64,000 nt of DNA from Zygnema cylindricum. Lineage: Eukaryota; Streptophyta; Zygnematophyceae; Zygnematales; Zygnemataceae. The notes under the pieces are model-generated. The model ran no database searches, was not told where the DNA came from, and saw nothing but the letters and a program-made list of their open reading frames with translations. This document shows positions 1 through 8,985 of the stretch, piece by piece (positions within the stretch are counted from its first letter, which is position 1; every line of letters starts with the position of its first letter). The DNA is taken from contig JBBHKE010002640.1 in the NCBI GenBank assembly GCA_037447655.1, positions 422,696 to 486,695 on the forward strand, read 5' to 3'. The position numbers were made by a program, and so were the translations under genes.

Positions 1-529
1 TAAAGAGTTATGGTTGCATTTGGGAGGGGAGCATACTGACATCACTACTTAGAGTGATGCCAATTATAGGGACGCACCTGTGAGAAGATGCACTTCTGGG
101 TATGTGTTGTATGTTGGGAAAGGTGCTTGCTGTTGGAGCAGTAAGCAACAAAAGGTGGTTGCTCAGTCTACTATGGAGGCTGAGTACATGACCTCTTATT
201 CTGCTATGAAAGAGTTGATGTGGGTCAAATCCTTGATGCAAGAACTCGGGTATATGAAAGAGGGAGTGAATGAAGTGTTTTGTGAAAATCAAGCTGCCAT
301 TACAATTGCAGCTAATCCAAACATCATTTTAAAGCTAAGCATATGGATATAAGATTGAGTTTCGAAAGAGAAAAAGTTGTGAATAAGATTGTGAATCTTG
401 TATATAAATCTGATGAGAAAATGGTGGCTGATATGATGACAAAACCGGTGCCTTCTCCCAAATTAAAATATTGTAGAGAAAAGTGTGGATTAAAACTAAA
501 GTTAAAATTAGACTAGAAAATAAGGGGAG
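1..529 (+). pseudogene. copia RNase H and polyprotein tail, broken
   Basis: This is the 3' end of a Ty1/copia polyprotein whose remainder lies left of the window. From about 80 the frame reads RCTSGYVLYVG, then CCWSSKQQKVVAQSTMEAEY and KELMWVKSL, the usual copia RNase H blocks. The Trp codon before the first catalytic motif (SDA) is TAG at 50-52, and the frame shifts near 330 before the terminal block with DMMTKPVPSPK. RNase H removes the RNA strand during reverse transcription, but this copy cannot be expressed intact. A polypurine tract and an LTR follow directly, so it is a true 3' terminus. High confidence in identity. Confidence 0.9.
517..529 (+). promoter_or_regulatory. polypurine tract (plus-strand primer)
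   Basis: AAAATAAGGGGAG lies directly before the TGTTGA start of the LTR. The same motif precedes the LTRs at 29117, 55776 and 57949, and its reverse complement flanks the minus-strand LTRs at 13546, 17314 and 23849. In LTR elements this purine run resists RNase H and primes plus-strand DNA. Confidence 0.85.
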
Positions 530-736
530 TGTTGAAATTATTAGATTTATATAGTATTTTCTAGGTCTAAATAGTTCAGTAAAATCGGAAAAGAAAAAAG
601 CAGAAAGCCTACTTCCACCTCCTCTCTCTACCCACTATACTTGTTGTAGTCACTTAGAGATAGAGAGGGTGGTTGAGCCATGGCTGTTCTAGCTAAGTAG
701 GCAGGATTAAAGGGTGACTTACGTCACCCTCTCAAC

Positions 737-813
737 AAAAGGTTGAGCCCGGCAGGACTCGAACCTACAACCGGCACAGTGTGGTGTAGCCGTTAGCTCT
801 AACCAGTCTGTCG
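737..813 (-). ncRNA. antisense tRNA-like module in LTR 1 (candidate Pol III unit)
   Basis: On the minus strand the A-box TGGTTAGAGC (796-805) is followed by the B-box GGTTCGAGTC (756-765). A five-pair T-arm (GTAGG/CCTGC around loop TTCGAGT) is visible, then CGGGCTCA and a TTTT run (737-740 on the plus strand). The 5' acceptor strand does not pair with CGGGCTC and the anticodon region is expanded, so this is not a normal tRNA gene. A-box, B-box and T-run in this order are the elements of a type 2 Pol III promoter and terminator. Transcription is inferred, not shown. Confidence 0.6.
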
Positions 814-1503
814 TAGAAGTCCGTTAGGATATATTAGGTTTGATAATTATTTAAACAATATTCAGACAATGAATTTGATTAACGGAATGATGGACGAAAG
901 AACATAGAACCAATTGTTATATAGTGCGAACATTATCTCGCACGAAACAAATGAATTAGACGTTTGTTTCGACGGCCGACATTTAATGTCATATTTAATC
1001 CGACGGCGTATATCACTTGCAAGATCGCGCAATGGTCATTTTGGCGTTTGTGGACGTGGCATGACGTGGCGCCACGTGGAGGGATAACATTTGGTTGCAC
1101 GAATTCCGAGGATCATAAAAACGAGTTAAAAGTGGACACGCGTCCACTAAATGGCTTTGCCGTACACATGCCGTACACAAAGTACATCGGCCGTAGTGCC
1201 TTTTTGTACCCTACAGTCATGTGATTGGTTCGTACGTCAGTAGATAGGGGTTATGAGAGGGGTTTAGGACTTAGAGAATTTGGTAGGTAGTAACCTCTCT
1301 CCCTTTGCGAGTTTGTATAAACTTGGCATCTTTGCCACCTGATAATTAATCGGCTCGTTGGCCGTTTTCACTGATTCTTTTTCCTACAGACTTGAAGATT
1401 CAAAGCTACAAAGGGGTGCAAGCAAATTGTTAGTTTGCCATCTTGGGCAGTAGTTATTGTGGCTTGAAGTGGTTTAGTTAAAAAATATCTAGAGGCTTTC
1501 TTT

Positions 1504-1532
1504 ATTCTGTCGTCTAATGGAGGACACAGAAT
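1504..1532 (+). promoter_or_regulatory. gag start-codon hairpin of LTR 1
   Basis: ATTCTGT (1504-1510) pairs with ACAGAAT (1526-1532). After one bulged base, GTC (1512-1514) pairs with GAC (1523-1525). The gag ATG at 1517-1519 lies in the eight-base loop. The equivalent position in other LTR subfamilies forms a hairpin with different arm sequences (59011, 53787, 29967), so pairing rather than sequence appears to be kept. Confidence 0.65.
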
Positions 1533-2460
1533 TGCAGGTTATGGGCCCACCCTCTAGGGTGCCCACCTTTAATGGATTTGGGTTCATCTATTGGGAAGCC
1601 ATGTTGATGGGGGCTTTGTGCGAAAAACGATACTGGGGTATCGTCAGTGGACAAGTGAAACGTCCAACTTCGGGAACTCCACCAGGATTTGGAGGAGCAA
1701 GGTTTCCTGCAGCAGCAATTGCTTCCGCAGAGGAGGCAGATGATGGGGACAACAATGTGTCACAAAAGGGGAAAGGGAAGGGGACATCCCTCACTCCTAT
1801 TGCCACGACATTGTGAGAAGCGACCGTGTAGACTGTGGAGAACGATACTCAAATGTGGGAAGACGTAAACATGGCTGCCAAGAACTTTATTCTAAGGCAC
1901 CTCACTCAAGCTTTGGCCACCCCTCACCTTCACATTTACAAGGTCGAGGAGTTGTGGGTGAGTTTGGTGGAGATCTATAGAGCTGGTACTATCCAGGAGC
2001 TCCAACTAGCTGAGCAAAAGCTAGTGAGTAACACTTACAAAGGAGGAAAGATGTAAAATTATTGAAATGATCTTTCTTGTTTGTAAATGGAGATGGAAAG
2101 TGTCGGGTGGACAGGTACAATAAAGATGAAAGTTAACAGTCTCATCATGAAGTTACAAATTGAGTACAACAACATAGTGTACCGAGTACACGAAATGAGT
2201 GAAAGTTCATGGAAGTGAATTAGAGTGGTCCGGATGATACTTGTGCAGGAAAACACCATGGAGATTAGGAGAGGAGGAAAGAGCATTCAAGCTCTAGCTG
2301 TAAGAGGGGATCGATGGGGGAAGGACTCGAAGAACCATACAAAGGAGTAACAGATAAACGTGCATGACTAAGGCCCCCAAAGGGCCTTTGTCATTTTTGC
2401 AAAAAGCTGGAACACTTTATCGCGGATTGTGTCAAGCTATCGAAGCTGAGGCTCCAAGGG
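1517..2460 (+). pseudogene. copia Gag, broken
   Basis: It starts in the LTR with MEDTELQVMGPPSRVP. Early blocks FNGFGFIYWE and WGIVSGQV are the N-terminal Gag region of this family. Stops and frameshifts follow (first stop near 1814), but later blocks remain recognisable in three frames: NFILRHLTQAL near 1880, the KGGKM segment near 2040, and a zinc knuckle CHFCKKLEHFIADC (CX2CX4HX4C) at 2389-2430. Gag would form the virus-like particle and bind genomic RNA. The copy is non-functional. Protease follows. Confidence 0.85.
1537..1552 (+). promoter_or_regulatory. half-tRNA primer binding site inside gag
   Basis: GGTTATGGGCCCACCC follows the LTR end. Its first 13 bases are complementary to the anticodon stem-loop of eukaryotic initiator tRNA-Met (TGGGCCCATAACC). 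Drosophila copia and yeast Ty5 are known to use cleaved initiator tRNA this way. Here the site also encodes the Gag residues QVMGPP, because translation starts 20 bases upstream inside the LTR. Confidence 0.85.
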
Positions 2461-2464
2461 AACC

Positions 2465-2854
2465 GTGGAGGGGGTTCTTCCGGAGGGGAAGAACAAGGCA
2501 CTTATGGTCACAAAAGTGATAGGAGAAATCGAGGACGAGTCCCCTGAAGAGGATGGGGAGCTTCTTCTTGACGAGAGACTAGAGGAGAACGAGATCCCTC
2601 GGAGACAGAAGTGTGCCTTTGGAGCAATTCGGGAAGCTCCACATGAAGGATGGATCATCGACTCAGGTGCATCCATGCATATGTGTCGTGATAAGGAACT
2701 CTCCACTAAGCTAATAAAGATCCCTACTGTAGAGATAGAGTATGGGGATGGGAGAGTGGTTACTACAGATCTAGTGGGGTCAGTAGATCTGAAAGTATTT
2801 GTGAAGGGTAAGACTTCTGTACTCACATTCTTAGATGTGCTTTACATTCCTTAG
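2465..2854 (+). pseudogene. copia Gag tail and aspartic protease
   Basis: An acidic segment (ESPEEDGELLLDERLEE) is followed by RRQKCAFGAIRE and the protease active site WIIDSGASMHMC, with the catalytic Asp codon at 2660-2662. This copy keeps DSGAS, unlike the copies at 40051 (NSGAS) and 50536 (DSSVS). The stop at about 2852 interrupts the polyprotein inside the usual FLDVLYIPEL block, and integrase resumes at 2882. Confidence 0.85.
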
Positions 2855-2881
2855 CTGAGAAAAAAAATTGTCTCTACGTCG

Positions 2882-3790
2882 GTGTTAGATGACAAAGAGT
2901 GTGATACCTTCACTAGAAAGGGAGTCTTTACATCTAAGTATGGGGATGAAGTTTACTTCACGACAGATAAGGGAAGCCAAGGAATGTTTAGGCTTAACCT
3001 GAGTTATGAAAAGAAGAATGCTTACTATGTTAGTGTTCCAAAATTGATAATTTGGCATAAGCGGTTTGGGCATGTGCATTTTGATGGGTTGAGGGAAATG
3101 AAAAAGCTTGTTGTAGTAGAAGGCATTCAGTTCAGTGATAATGAAATGATGAATGATTATAGTGGCTATGCTCAAGGTAAGGCTCACAGACTTCCATTTT
3201 CCAAAGCAGCCACACGTAGAGGTGAGAAAGTACTAGATCTAGTCCACAAAGATATCTGGGGACCTGCAAAAGTACCTTCAGTTGAAGGAAAGAGGTTTAT
3301 GTTGAAAATAACTGATAACTGGTCTAGATACTCTAGAGTCTACTTCTTAAAAACAAAGTCAAAAAACATAAACTTACTTCAAAGAATGTAAAGCTTAGAG
3401 TGAGAAGTTGCATGGAACTCCCATTAAGAGAATAAAGAGTGAATATCGGGGGGAATATACCTCTAACCAGTTTGAGGAATACTTGAGAGATTTTGGAGTT
3501 CAGCACCAGAAAACTGTACCATATAACCCGGAACAAAATGGGGTAGCTGAGAGGTTGAACCGAACACTGGGAGATAATGCATGTCGTATGTTGGCCGACA
3601 AGAAAATAAGAAAGAGATTTTGGGCAGAGGCTATGAATTGTGCCAACTACATTAAGAATAGAGTCCTTACCTCAACTGTAAAGGGAATGACACCTTATGA
3701 GAGATGGGTGGGAAGGAAACACAATATCTCTCACCTTAAAGTATTCGGTAGCCAAGTTTACAGTCTTGACACTAATAGGAAAAACTAGAA
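2882..3790 (+). pseudogene. copia integrase, broken
   Basis: The pre-integrase/zinc region reads WHKRFGHVHFDGLREMKK. The two Cys of the HHCC motif are both Tyr here (YSGYAQGK where sister copies have CSGCAQGK). The first core Asp is in VHKDIWGP. A frameshift lies near 3392, and the second frame reads KRIKSEYRGEY where sister copies keep SDNRGEY, so the second catalytic Asp is Glu. The third residue is in EQNGVAERLNRT. Integrase would insert the cDNA; loss of zinc ligands and a core Asp makes this copy inactive. Confidence 0.88.
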
Positions 3791-3927
3791 ACTAGATGCT
3801 AAGGGAAAACCTAGATATTTTGTATGATATGATGAAGATGTCAATGGATATAGAGTCTACGACTTAGCAAATAGAGATATCATTTTTGTCAAACACCTAG
3901 TTGTCATGAATGTAGGGAAGTCATTTG
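3791..3927 (+). pseudogene. integrase-RT linker fragment ending at a deletion
   Basis: After a stop at 3786-3788, the sequence still matches the GYFVGYDEDVKGYR and IILVKHLVVMDEGKSFDP blocks of the copy at 15918-16050. It breaks off at 3927. Reverse transcriptase, RNase H, the polypurine tract and the first 100 bases of the 3' LTR are missing. The junction shares ACCCACTATAC with LTR 1, which suggests microhomology-mediated joining. Confidence 0.8.
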
Positions 3928-4034
3928 ACCCACTATACTTGTTGTAGTCACTTAGAGATAGAGAGGGTGGTTGAGCCATGGCTGTTCTAGCTAAGTAGGC
4001 AGGATTAAAGGGTGACTTACGTCACCCTCTCAAC

Positions 4035-4111
4035 AAAAGGTTGAGCCCGGCAGGACTCGAACCTACAACCGGCACAGTGTGGTGTAGCCGTTAGCTCTAA
4101 CCAGTCTGTCG
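4035..4111 (-). ncRNA. antisense tRNA-like module in LTR 2
   Basis: This is the same module as in LTR 1 (A-box TGGTTAGAGC, B-box GGTTCGAGTC, then TTTT at 4035-4038 on the plus strand). It has the same limits: T-arm intact, acceptor stem not paired. Confidence 0.55.
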
Positions 4112-4394
4112 TAGAAGTCCGTTAGGATATATTAGGTTTGATAATTATTTAAACAATATTCAGACAATGAATTTGATTAACGGAATGATGGACGAAAGAA
4201 CATAGAACCAAGTGTTATATAGTGCGAACATTATCTCGCACGAAACAAATGAATTAGACGTTTGTTTCGACGGCCGACATTTAATGTCATATTTAATCCG
4301 ACGGCGTATATCACTTGCAAGATCGCGCAATGGTCATTTTGGCGTTTGTGGACGTGGCATGACGTGGCGCCACGTGGAGGGTTAAAATTTGGTT

Positions 4395-4399
4395 GCAAG
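4395..4399. repeat. left target-site duplication GCAAG
   Basis: GCAAG directly precedes TGTTGATATT and recurs at 5611-5615 directly after the terminal TTTCA. Five bases is the usual copia duplication length. LTR 1 reads GCACG at this site, so the target was already one base different. Confidence 0.9.
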
Positions 4400-4467
4400 T
4401 GTTGATATTAGAGTATTTTCTAGGTCTGTATTAGGATAGAAAAAGAGCTGAAGCGGTCTGCCTCTAA

Positions 4468-4521
4468 CTCCCCTATCCAAGCCCCCACACTTGTTGTAGT
4501 CACTGAAGGCTGGATAGGGAG
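4468..4521 (+). promoter_or_regulatory. U3 stem-loop with variable arms
   Basis: CTCCC-TATCCA-GCC pairs with GGC-TGGATA-GGGAG around a loop containing CCCACACTTGTTGTAGTCAC. The loop is nearly invariant across LTRs while the arms differ: CTTCAGCT/AGTTGAAG near 21325, CTCTTCAACT/AGTTGGAGAG near 58034, and a shorter CTCTCTA/TAGAGAG in LTR 1. A role is unknown. Confidence 0.55.
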
Positions 4522-4582
4522 CTAGAGCCATGGCTGCCTAGGCTCTCTAGAGAAGACAGGGGGTGAATTAGGTAGACTAACC

Positions 4583-4670
4583 AAAAGTTGGTTGACGGAC
4601 CCAGGAATTGATCCTGGTACCTGCCGTCCGCCAATCCGCATTAGCCGTTAGCTCTAGCCGTTAAGTCTAG
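4583..4670 (-). ncRNA. antisense tRNA-like module in LTR 3
   Basis: On the minus strand an A-box-like GGCTAGAGCTAACGG is followed by GACGG, linker, CCAGG-ATCAATT-CCTGG and CCGTC, so a T-arm sits on a short acceptor-like stem. A TTTT run follows (AAAA at 4583-4586 on the plus strand). The outer stem and T-stem both pair perfectly. Confidence 0.55.
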
Positions 4671-4806
4671 GACAGATATTACGATATATAGGGTTTGATA
4701 AATATATAAATCGTCATATGTAGATTAATCCATTTAAAGGCTAATAGATACTTAGTACATAGATAGAGTTTGATTTAGTACGAAGTACGGTATGTGAACA
4801 AAACGA

Positions 4807-4880
4807 ATACCGCGCATTTGTTTCGATAGCGAAACAAATACCGCGCATTTGTTTCGATAGCGAAACAAATACCGCGCGTC
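4807..4880. repeat. duplicated palindromic U3 box
   Basis: ATTTGTTTCG-ATAG-CGAAACAAAT flanked by CGCG is present twice in tandem, period about 31 bp. One copy of the palindrome, or a degraded version, lies at the same relative position in most other LTRs (for example near 10140, 32590, 43440). It may bind a dimeric factor; this is an inference. Confidence 0.6.
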
Positions 4881-6052
4881 GAATTTCAGCGGCTAGGATT
4901 ATAGCCGGTTTTGATCGGACGGCCACGATAGGCGCTGCGATCACGGAAAAGGCATTTTTGGCGTTCTACGGTCTTTGCCACGTCAGATGACACGTGGCGT
5001 GATAACATTGGACTACGGGAATTTCGGAGATTACAGGAACTAATCCTGATTTGACACGTGTCGACATTTTGGTCATGTCGTACTATGGTCGTACATAAAG
5101 TACACCAGCACCTGTACTTTTCTGTACGACACATTAATTTGATTGGTGCCGTACTTCAGTAGATAGAGTTTTAGAGAGGGAATACGACTTAGAAAATTTT
5201 GGGTAGGCAGCTGCCTCTCCCAGAGAGCACTCTGTATAAATGGCAAACTTTGGCCAACCATAACTATTTATTTACTTGACCATTTTCAGTGATTCTTTTT
5301 GCTGCGGACTCAGGGGAGTCCAAGCTACATAGGGGTGTAGTCGGTCAGAGTTTTTGTCTGCCAGGGTGGCTGCATTTATAAGGGAAAGTCAAAGTGGGTG
5401 AATGTGTCCAAATCTCATATTCTAACTTTGAATTCTGTGGTGGAACTGAGCACACAGAAAGTGTTATTTCACAGGGGTGAATCTATATTAGGATTGTGAC
5501 TGTCAAGGGGTCTGTCATTTGGGTTTATATTAACTTGGAGTCGGCACTATCTAGATTACCTTCTTTTGGATCTGCATACTTTGAGGGCCAATGGAGGTCT
5601 CAGAGTTTCAGCAAGAATTCCGAGGAACATAAAAACGAGGTAAAACTGGGCACGCGTCCACTCAATGGCTTTGCCGTACAAATGCCGTACACAAAGTACA
5701 TCGGTCGTAGTGCCTTTTTGTACCCTACAGTCATGTGATTCGTTCGTACGTCAGTAGATAGGGGTTGTTAGAGGGGTTTAGGACTTAGAGAATTTGGTAG
5801 GTAGTAACCTCTCTCCCTTTGAGAGTTTGTATAAACTTTGCATCTTTACCACTTGATAAATAATCAGCTGGTTGGTGTTTTTACTGATTCTTTTTCCTAC
5901 GGACTCAGGGGAGTTTAGGTTACACAGGGGTGCAGTCAAACTTTCAGTTTGCCATCTTGGGCAACATTAAAAGTTATGCTTGAAGTGGGTTAGTTAAAAA
6001 TTATCATGAGGCTTCCTATATTCTGTTGTCCAATGGATGACACAAAATTGCA

Positions 6053-6380
6053 CTACAAACTAGCTTGCTTCACCTTTCAATCCACCGAAAGCACATTTAT
6101 GTTTTTGTGGAATTTCGACATGGTTTTTTGCCTACAACTCCTCATCGAATAAGAGCTCATCGTCCTTGTCCTCGGATTCCGCCTGATGTACTTGTGTCAC
6201 AAAGACCTTTTTCTTTCCTCTTGGGGGTCCACCGGTCTGCCCCTCGTATAGCCGAAGCTCAGTTAGCTTGGTACACTCTGCCATATAGTGTCTTGGTTTG
6301 TTGCAATAATGACAAAACCCCTTTGAGACCCTCAGTCGTGATTTATCGGACTGAGTTTTCTGTCTTCCTCCTGCATAGTT
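6053..6380 (-). pseudogene. Gag C-terminal fragment with zinc knuckle
   Basis: Read on the minus strand it contains GFCHYCNKPRHYMAECTKLTELRL, an intact CX2CX4HX4C knuckle, followed by the acidic VHQAESEDKDDELLFDEEL block and matches to KCAFGGLKGEA near 6070. It belongs with the Gag N-terminus at 9373-9566; the middle of the gene was lost around the inserted second copia element. It ends at its left against LTR 2. Confidence 0.8.
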
Positions 6381-6951
6381 TGAAAGGATCGATAAAAATT
6401 TTGAGCTCACTTACAAACAATTATAGCAGCAAAAGCATTCATAATATAAAACATTAAATCAACATTAAAGAGACATTTCGAAAATTTCTCATATTAATAA
6501 AAATCTGAATTTACAAATTTTGCTCCTCTATCGCCTTTTCTTTACTCCTTGTATTCCTTACTTAATTCATTAACACACATTCATGGTGTCCCTTAAATAC
6601 AATACCTGCCATGGCGTGACACGTGTGAGAGTGCGCCGCCAATAAGCCTCTAGAAATCTGCCACTTGTCCGCAGATTAGACTAGAACACTCTAAATTTCA
6701 CTAATGACTGAAACATTGCAAAACGACAAGCTAAGACGAAAGTACTAGACAAAACTAGAAGTAATATCGTACTAAACTAGACGTACGAAAGTTCAAGACG
6801 CGAAACGAAACGACAAATGTTTCGCGAAACATATAGAACTATATGGAAACGTACGTTTGAGTATTTTCGGTATATTCTAGAAAGTACAGTTTTTCTTTCG
6901 CGAAATCAAACTGATTCTGCGTGCTTACTATTCTTTCAATGAGTCGTAACA
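6381..6951 (-). repeat. 3' LTR of a second copia lineage
   Basis: On the minus strand it starts TGTTACGACTC next to a polypurine tract (GAAGAGGGGGAA, 6952-6963) and ends CGATCCTTTCA, giving 571 bp with TG...CA ends. A TATA-like TATTTAAGG lies near 6590. It shares no tRNA-like module or start hairpin with the dominant family. It lies inside the broken gag of a minus-strand element. Confidence 0.75.
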
Positions 6952-6981
6952 TTCCCCCTCTTCATTAAAGAATCGTCTACG

Positions 6982-7560
6982 TCACAACAACCCTACTTTA
7001 TGTCTTCCTCGTAAAAGCACATCAAACGTCGCCGCCTTAGTAAGCATATCGGCAGCTTTCTCAAGTGTCGATACATACAAAAATTCCACTTCTTTAGCCG
7101 CAACCAAATCTCGTACAAAATGCCATTGAATCCGTATATGTTTAGTGCGTTTGTGAAAAACGTGATTTTTCACAAGTGCCATCAAACTCATACTATCCGT
7201 AAAAATTTGTAAGCATCCAATTGAAAATCCATGTTCGCTTAACATTACTTTTATCAATATAGATGTTTTGCTTGCGTGGCACGACGCCATATACTCGACC
7301 TCCGTTGAACTTAGTGCCACGATTGGTTGCAAACGTGAACTCCACGAAATTGCCGCTCCACCAAACACGAATGCGTATCCAGACATTGATTTTCTCGAAT
7401 CGAAATCTCCGCCCCAATCGGCGTCGCAATATCTGACGTATTCCAACGATTCACTTTTAGATTTGAATACAAGACTGATATCCGTAGTTCCCGCCAAGTA
7501 TCGAAATATACGTTTGACGGCTACCCAATGCGATTTCTTAGGCGCTTGACAATATCGACT
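6982..7560 (-). pseudogene. copia RNase H, second lineage
   Basis: Blocks YCDADWGGDFDSRKSMSGY, AISWSSRLQPIVALSSTEVEY and KHIRIQWHFVRDLV are diagnostic copia RNase H. The catalytic DAD and the late D (FTDSMS) are present. The 171-codon frame 6982-7497 is open, but it is offset from the reverse transcriptase frame by damage around 7500-7660. The sequence differs strongly from the RNase H copies elsewhere in the window, so this is a separate lineage. Confidence 0.88.
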
Positions 7561-8470
7561 TACAATTGAAACGCCGCCGAAATATCGAGCAACGTACCTA
7601 CACTTAGGTACATTAAACTTCCAATCGCTTCGCGGTACGGTACATCTATCGTCGCTTCTTCCTCAAACTTTCGCAATTGACTTTTTGCATCCATAGGCGT
7701 CAAATTGGTTTTGCGTCAAGCATAGAAACCGAGTTAATACCTCTTTACAATATTGTGCTTGACTTAACTTCATATCCCCGTTCTCATTACGAATCACTTC
7801 AATTCCCAAAATATATTTTACTTCGCCAAGATCTTTGACTTTGAAATGTTGTCGTAAGTACGCTTTCAATTCGCGTATACGTTCCAAACTATTCGACGTT
7901 ATCAAGAAATCATCGACGTAAAGTGAAAATATAATTTGATCTTTTCCTTGTCCTTTCACGTACACTTCAGAATTCGAAATCGTACGTGTGAAACCAAAGT
8001 CTAAAAGAACTTTGTGTAGGCGTAGATACCAAGTGCGAGGCGCTTGCTTCAACCCGTAAAGCGATTTGCAAAGACGCCATACCATTCCTTCCCGTGACGT
8101 CACGCCTTTAGATATCTTCATGTAAACCTCTTTTTCTAACTCTCTGTTCAAAAACGCGGTCTCCACGTCAATTTGATGAACGTGTTTCTTCTTTGCAGTG
8201 GCAATCGCCATATTCATCCTTAGAGAGTCGAATTTCACAACGGGAGCATATGTCTCCGTGTAATCTACCCCTTCTCTTTGCTGAAATCCTTTGCATACAA
8301 GGCTAGCCTAATATTTAACTACCTCACTCGATGCTTCAGTTTTAGTTTTGAAGACCCATTTCAGGTAAATTGCCTTCTTTCCATCTTGTAATTTTACTTC
8401 GTCAAATGTCCGATTTTCCACAATTGACTTATACTCCTCCCATGCCGGCTTCCACTTCGTTTCTCAATCA
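7561..8470 (-). pseudogene. copia reverse transcriptase, second lineage
   Basis: The main open frame (7663-8238) contains VHQIDVETAFLN, KSLYGLKQAPRTWYLRLH, the catalytic FSLYVDDFLITS and KDLGEVKYILGIEV. The N-terminal part continues upstream with WKPAWEEYKSIVEN and KKAIYLKWVFKTKTEASSE (about 8300-8465), separated by stops. YVDD is intact. It would copy element RNA into DNA, but frameshifts divide it. Confidence 0.9.
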
Positions 8471-8532
8471 CACGAGTTTCTCGCCTCTGCGTATGATTGT
8501 GGATCACCGACCAAATTCTCGCACATTAATTG

Positions 8533-8934
8533 CTATAAAAAGAATTCCGTCTCCTTCGCATCGGAGACGAAATAATGGGAATTCTCTCCATCAATTTTGT
8601 TATAAGAAAGCCGATTTGGCTTCTTTCCTCTATTCTCTCGAGTACTCCGTCTAAGGACCGGAACTTGTTCTACAATTTTCTCCTCCTCGTCCACATTCGG
8701 TAAACTCGATTTTGAGCTCGAAGATTTTTGACTTTCCGTCGACATTTTGGAATTACGGCTCACATTACTCCGAACATCAATGTCAATGTCCAATTTCTCC
8801 GAACGCGAATCAACATTTGATTTTCCATTCTTGATGTTATCAATGGATTCAGGCTCCTCATCCGAATCCGAGTCCTCAATTTCCGGGAAATTTGTAACAT
8901 CGTCTACCTCATAGAAATCAAGATTCTTCTTCAA
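8533..8934 (-). pseudogene. integrase-RT linker, second lineage
   Basis: An acidic, Ser-rich stretch (EIEDSDSDEEPES, SSSKSSLPNVDEEE) ends in RRSTRENRGKKPNRLSYNK, the conserved basic motif before copia reverse transcriptase. The frame is open for 133 codons and stops just before the RT N-terminus. Confidence 0.8.
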
Positions 8935-8985
8935 TTCCGCCGATTTCTCAATAACCGATTTTAAGTCTTCATGAAAATTGACATT

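Larger units (their letters stand above)
530..1536 (+). repeat. LTR 1, shared by two internal regions
   Basis: It begins TGTTGAAATT after the polypurine tract and ends ACAGAATTGCA immediately before the primer site. Visible parts in order: a U3 hairpin (about 624-667), a palindromic CCATGG, an antisense tRNA-like module (737-813), G-box-like CCACGTGG near 1072, several GTAC motifs near 1160-1240, TATAAA near 1316, and the gag start hairpin (1504-1532). It is the 3' LTR of the fragment on its left and the 5' LTR of the element on its right, so the array is LTR-sharing, probably by recombination. Positions 630-1099 recur at 3928-4397 with about three differences. Confidence 0.9.
4400..5610 (+). 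mobile_element. solo LTR 3
   Basis: A 1,211 bp LTR with no internal region, bounded by TGTTGATATT and CAGAGTTTCA and by GCAAG duplications, which fixes both LTR ends for the family. Contents in order: U3 hairpin (4468-4521), CCATGG, antisense T-arm/acceptor module (4583-4670), a repeated palindrome (4807-4880), G-box GACACGTGGC near 4990, a GTAC cluster with inverted arms (about 5075-5155), TATAAA (5235-5240), then GGACTC/GAGTCC and CTACA/TGTAG hairpins. It arose by recombination between the two LTRs of a full element. Confidence 0.93.
3928..6052 (+). repeat. LTR 2, truncated and split by a solo LTR
   Basis: 3928-4397 repeats 630-1099 of LTR 1 almost exactly, including the antisense tRNA-like module (4035-4111). 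After an inserted LTR (4400-5610) the copy resumes at 5611 and runs to the terminal ACAAAATTGCA at 6052. It has TATAAA near 5830. No primer site follows, so it behaves as a 3' LTR. The first 100 bases are absent. Confidence 0.85.

Noticed and set aside
744-813. A genuine tRNA gene in LTR 1
   Set aside because: A-box, B-box and T-arm are good, but the acceptor stem does not pair and the anticodon region is enlarged, and the same module recurs in many LTRs. Kept as tRNA-like only.
8370-8654. Plus-strand frames opposite the second copia lineage
   Set aside because: They are antisense shadows of RT and linker coding sequence on the minus strand, where conserved motifs are clear.
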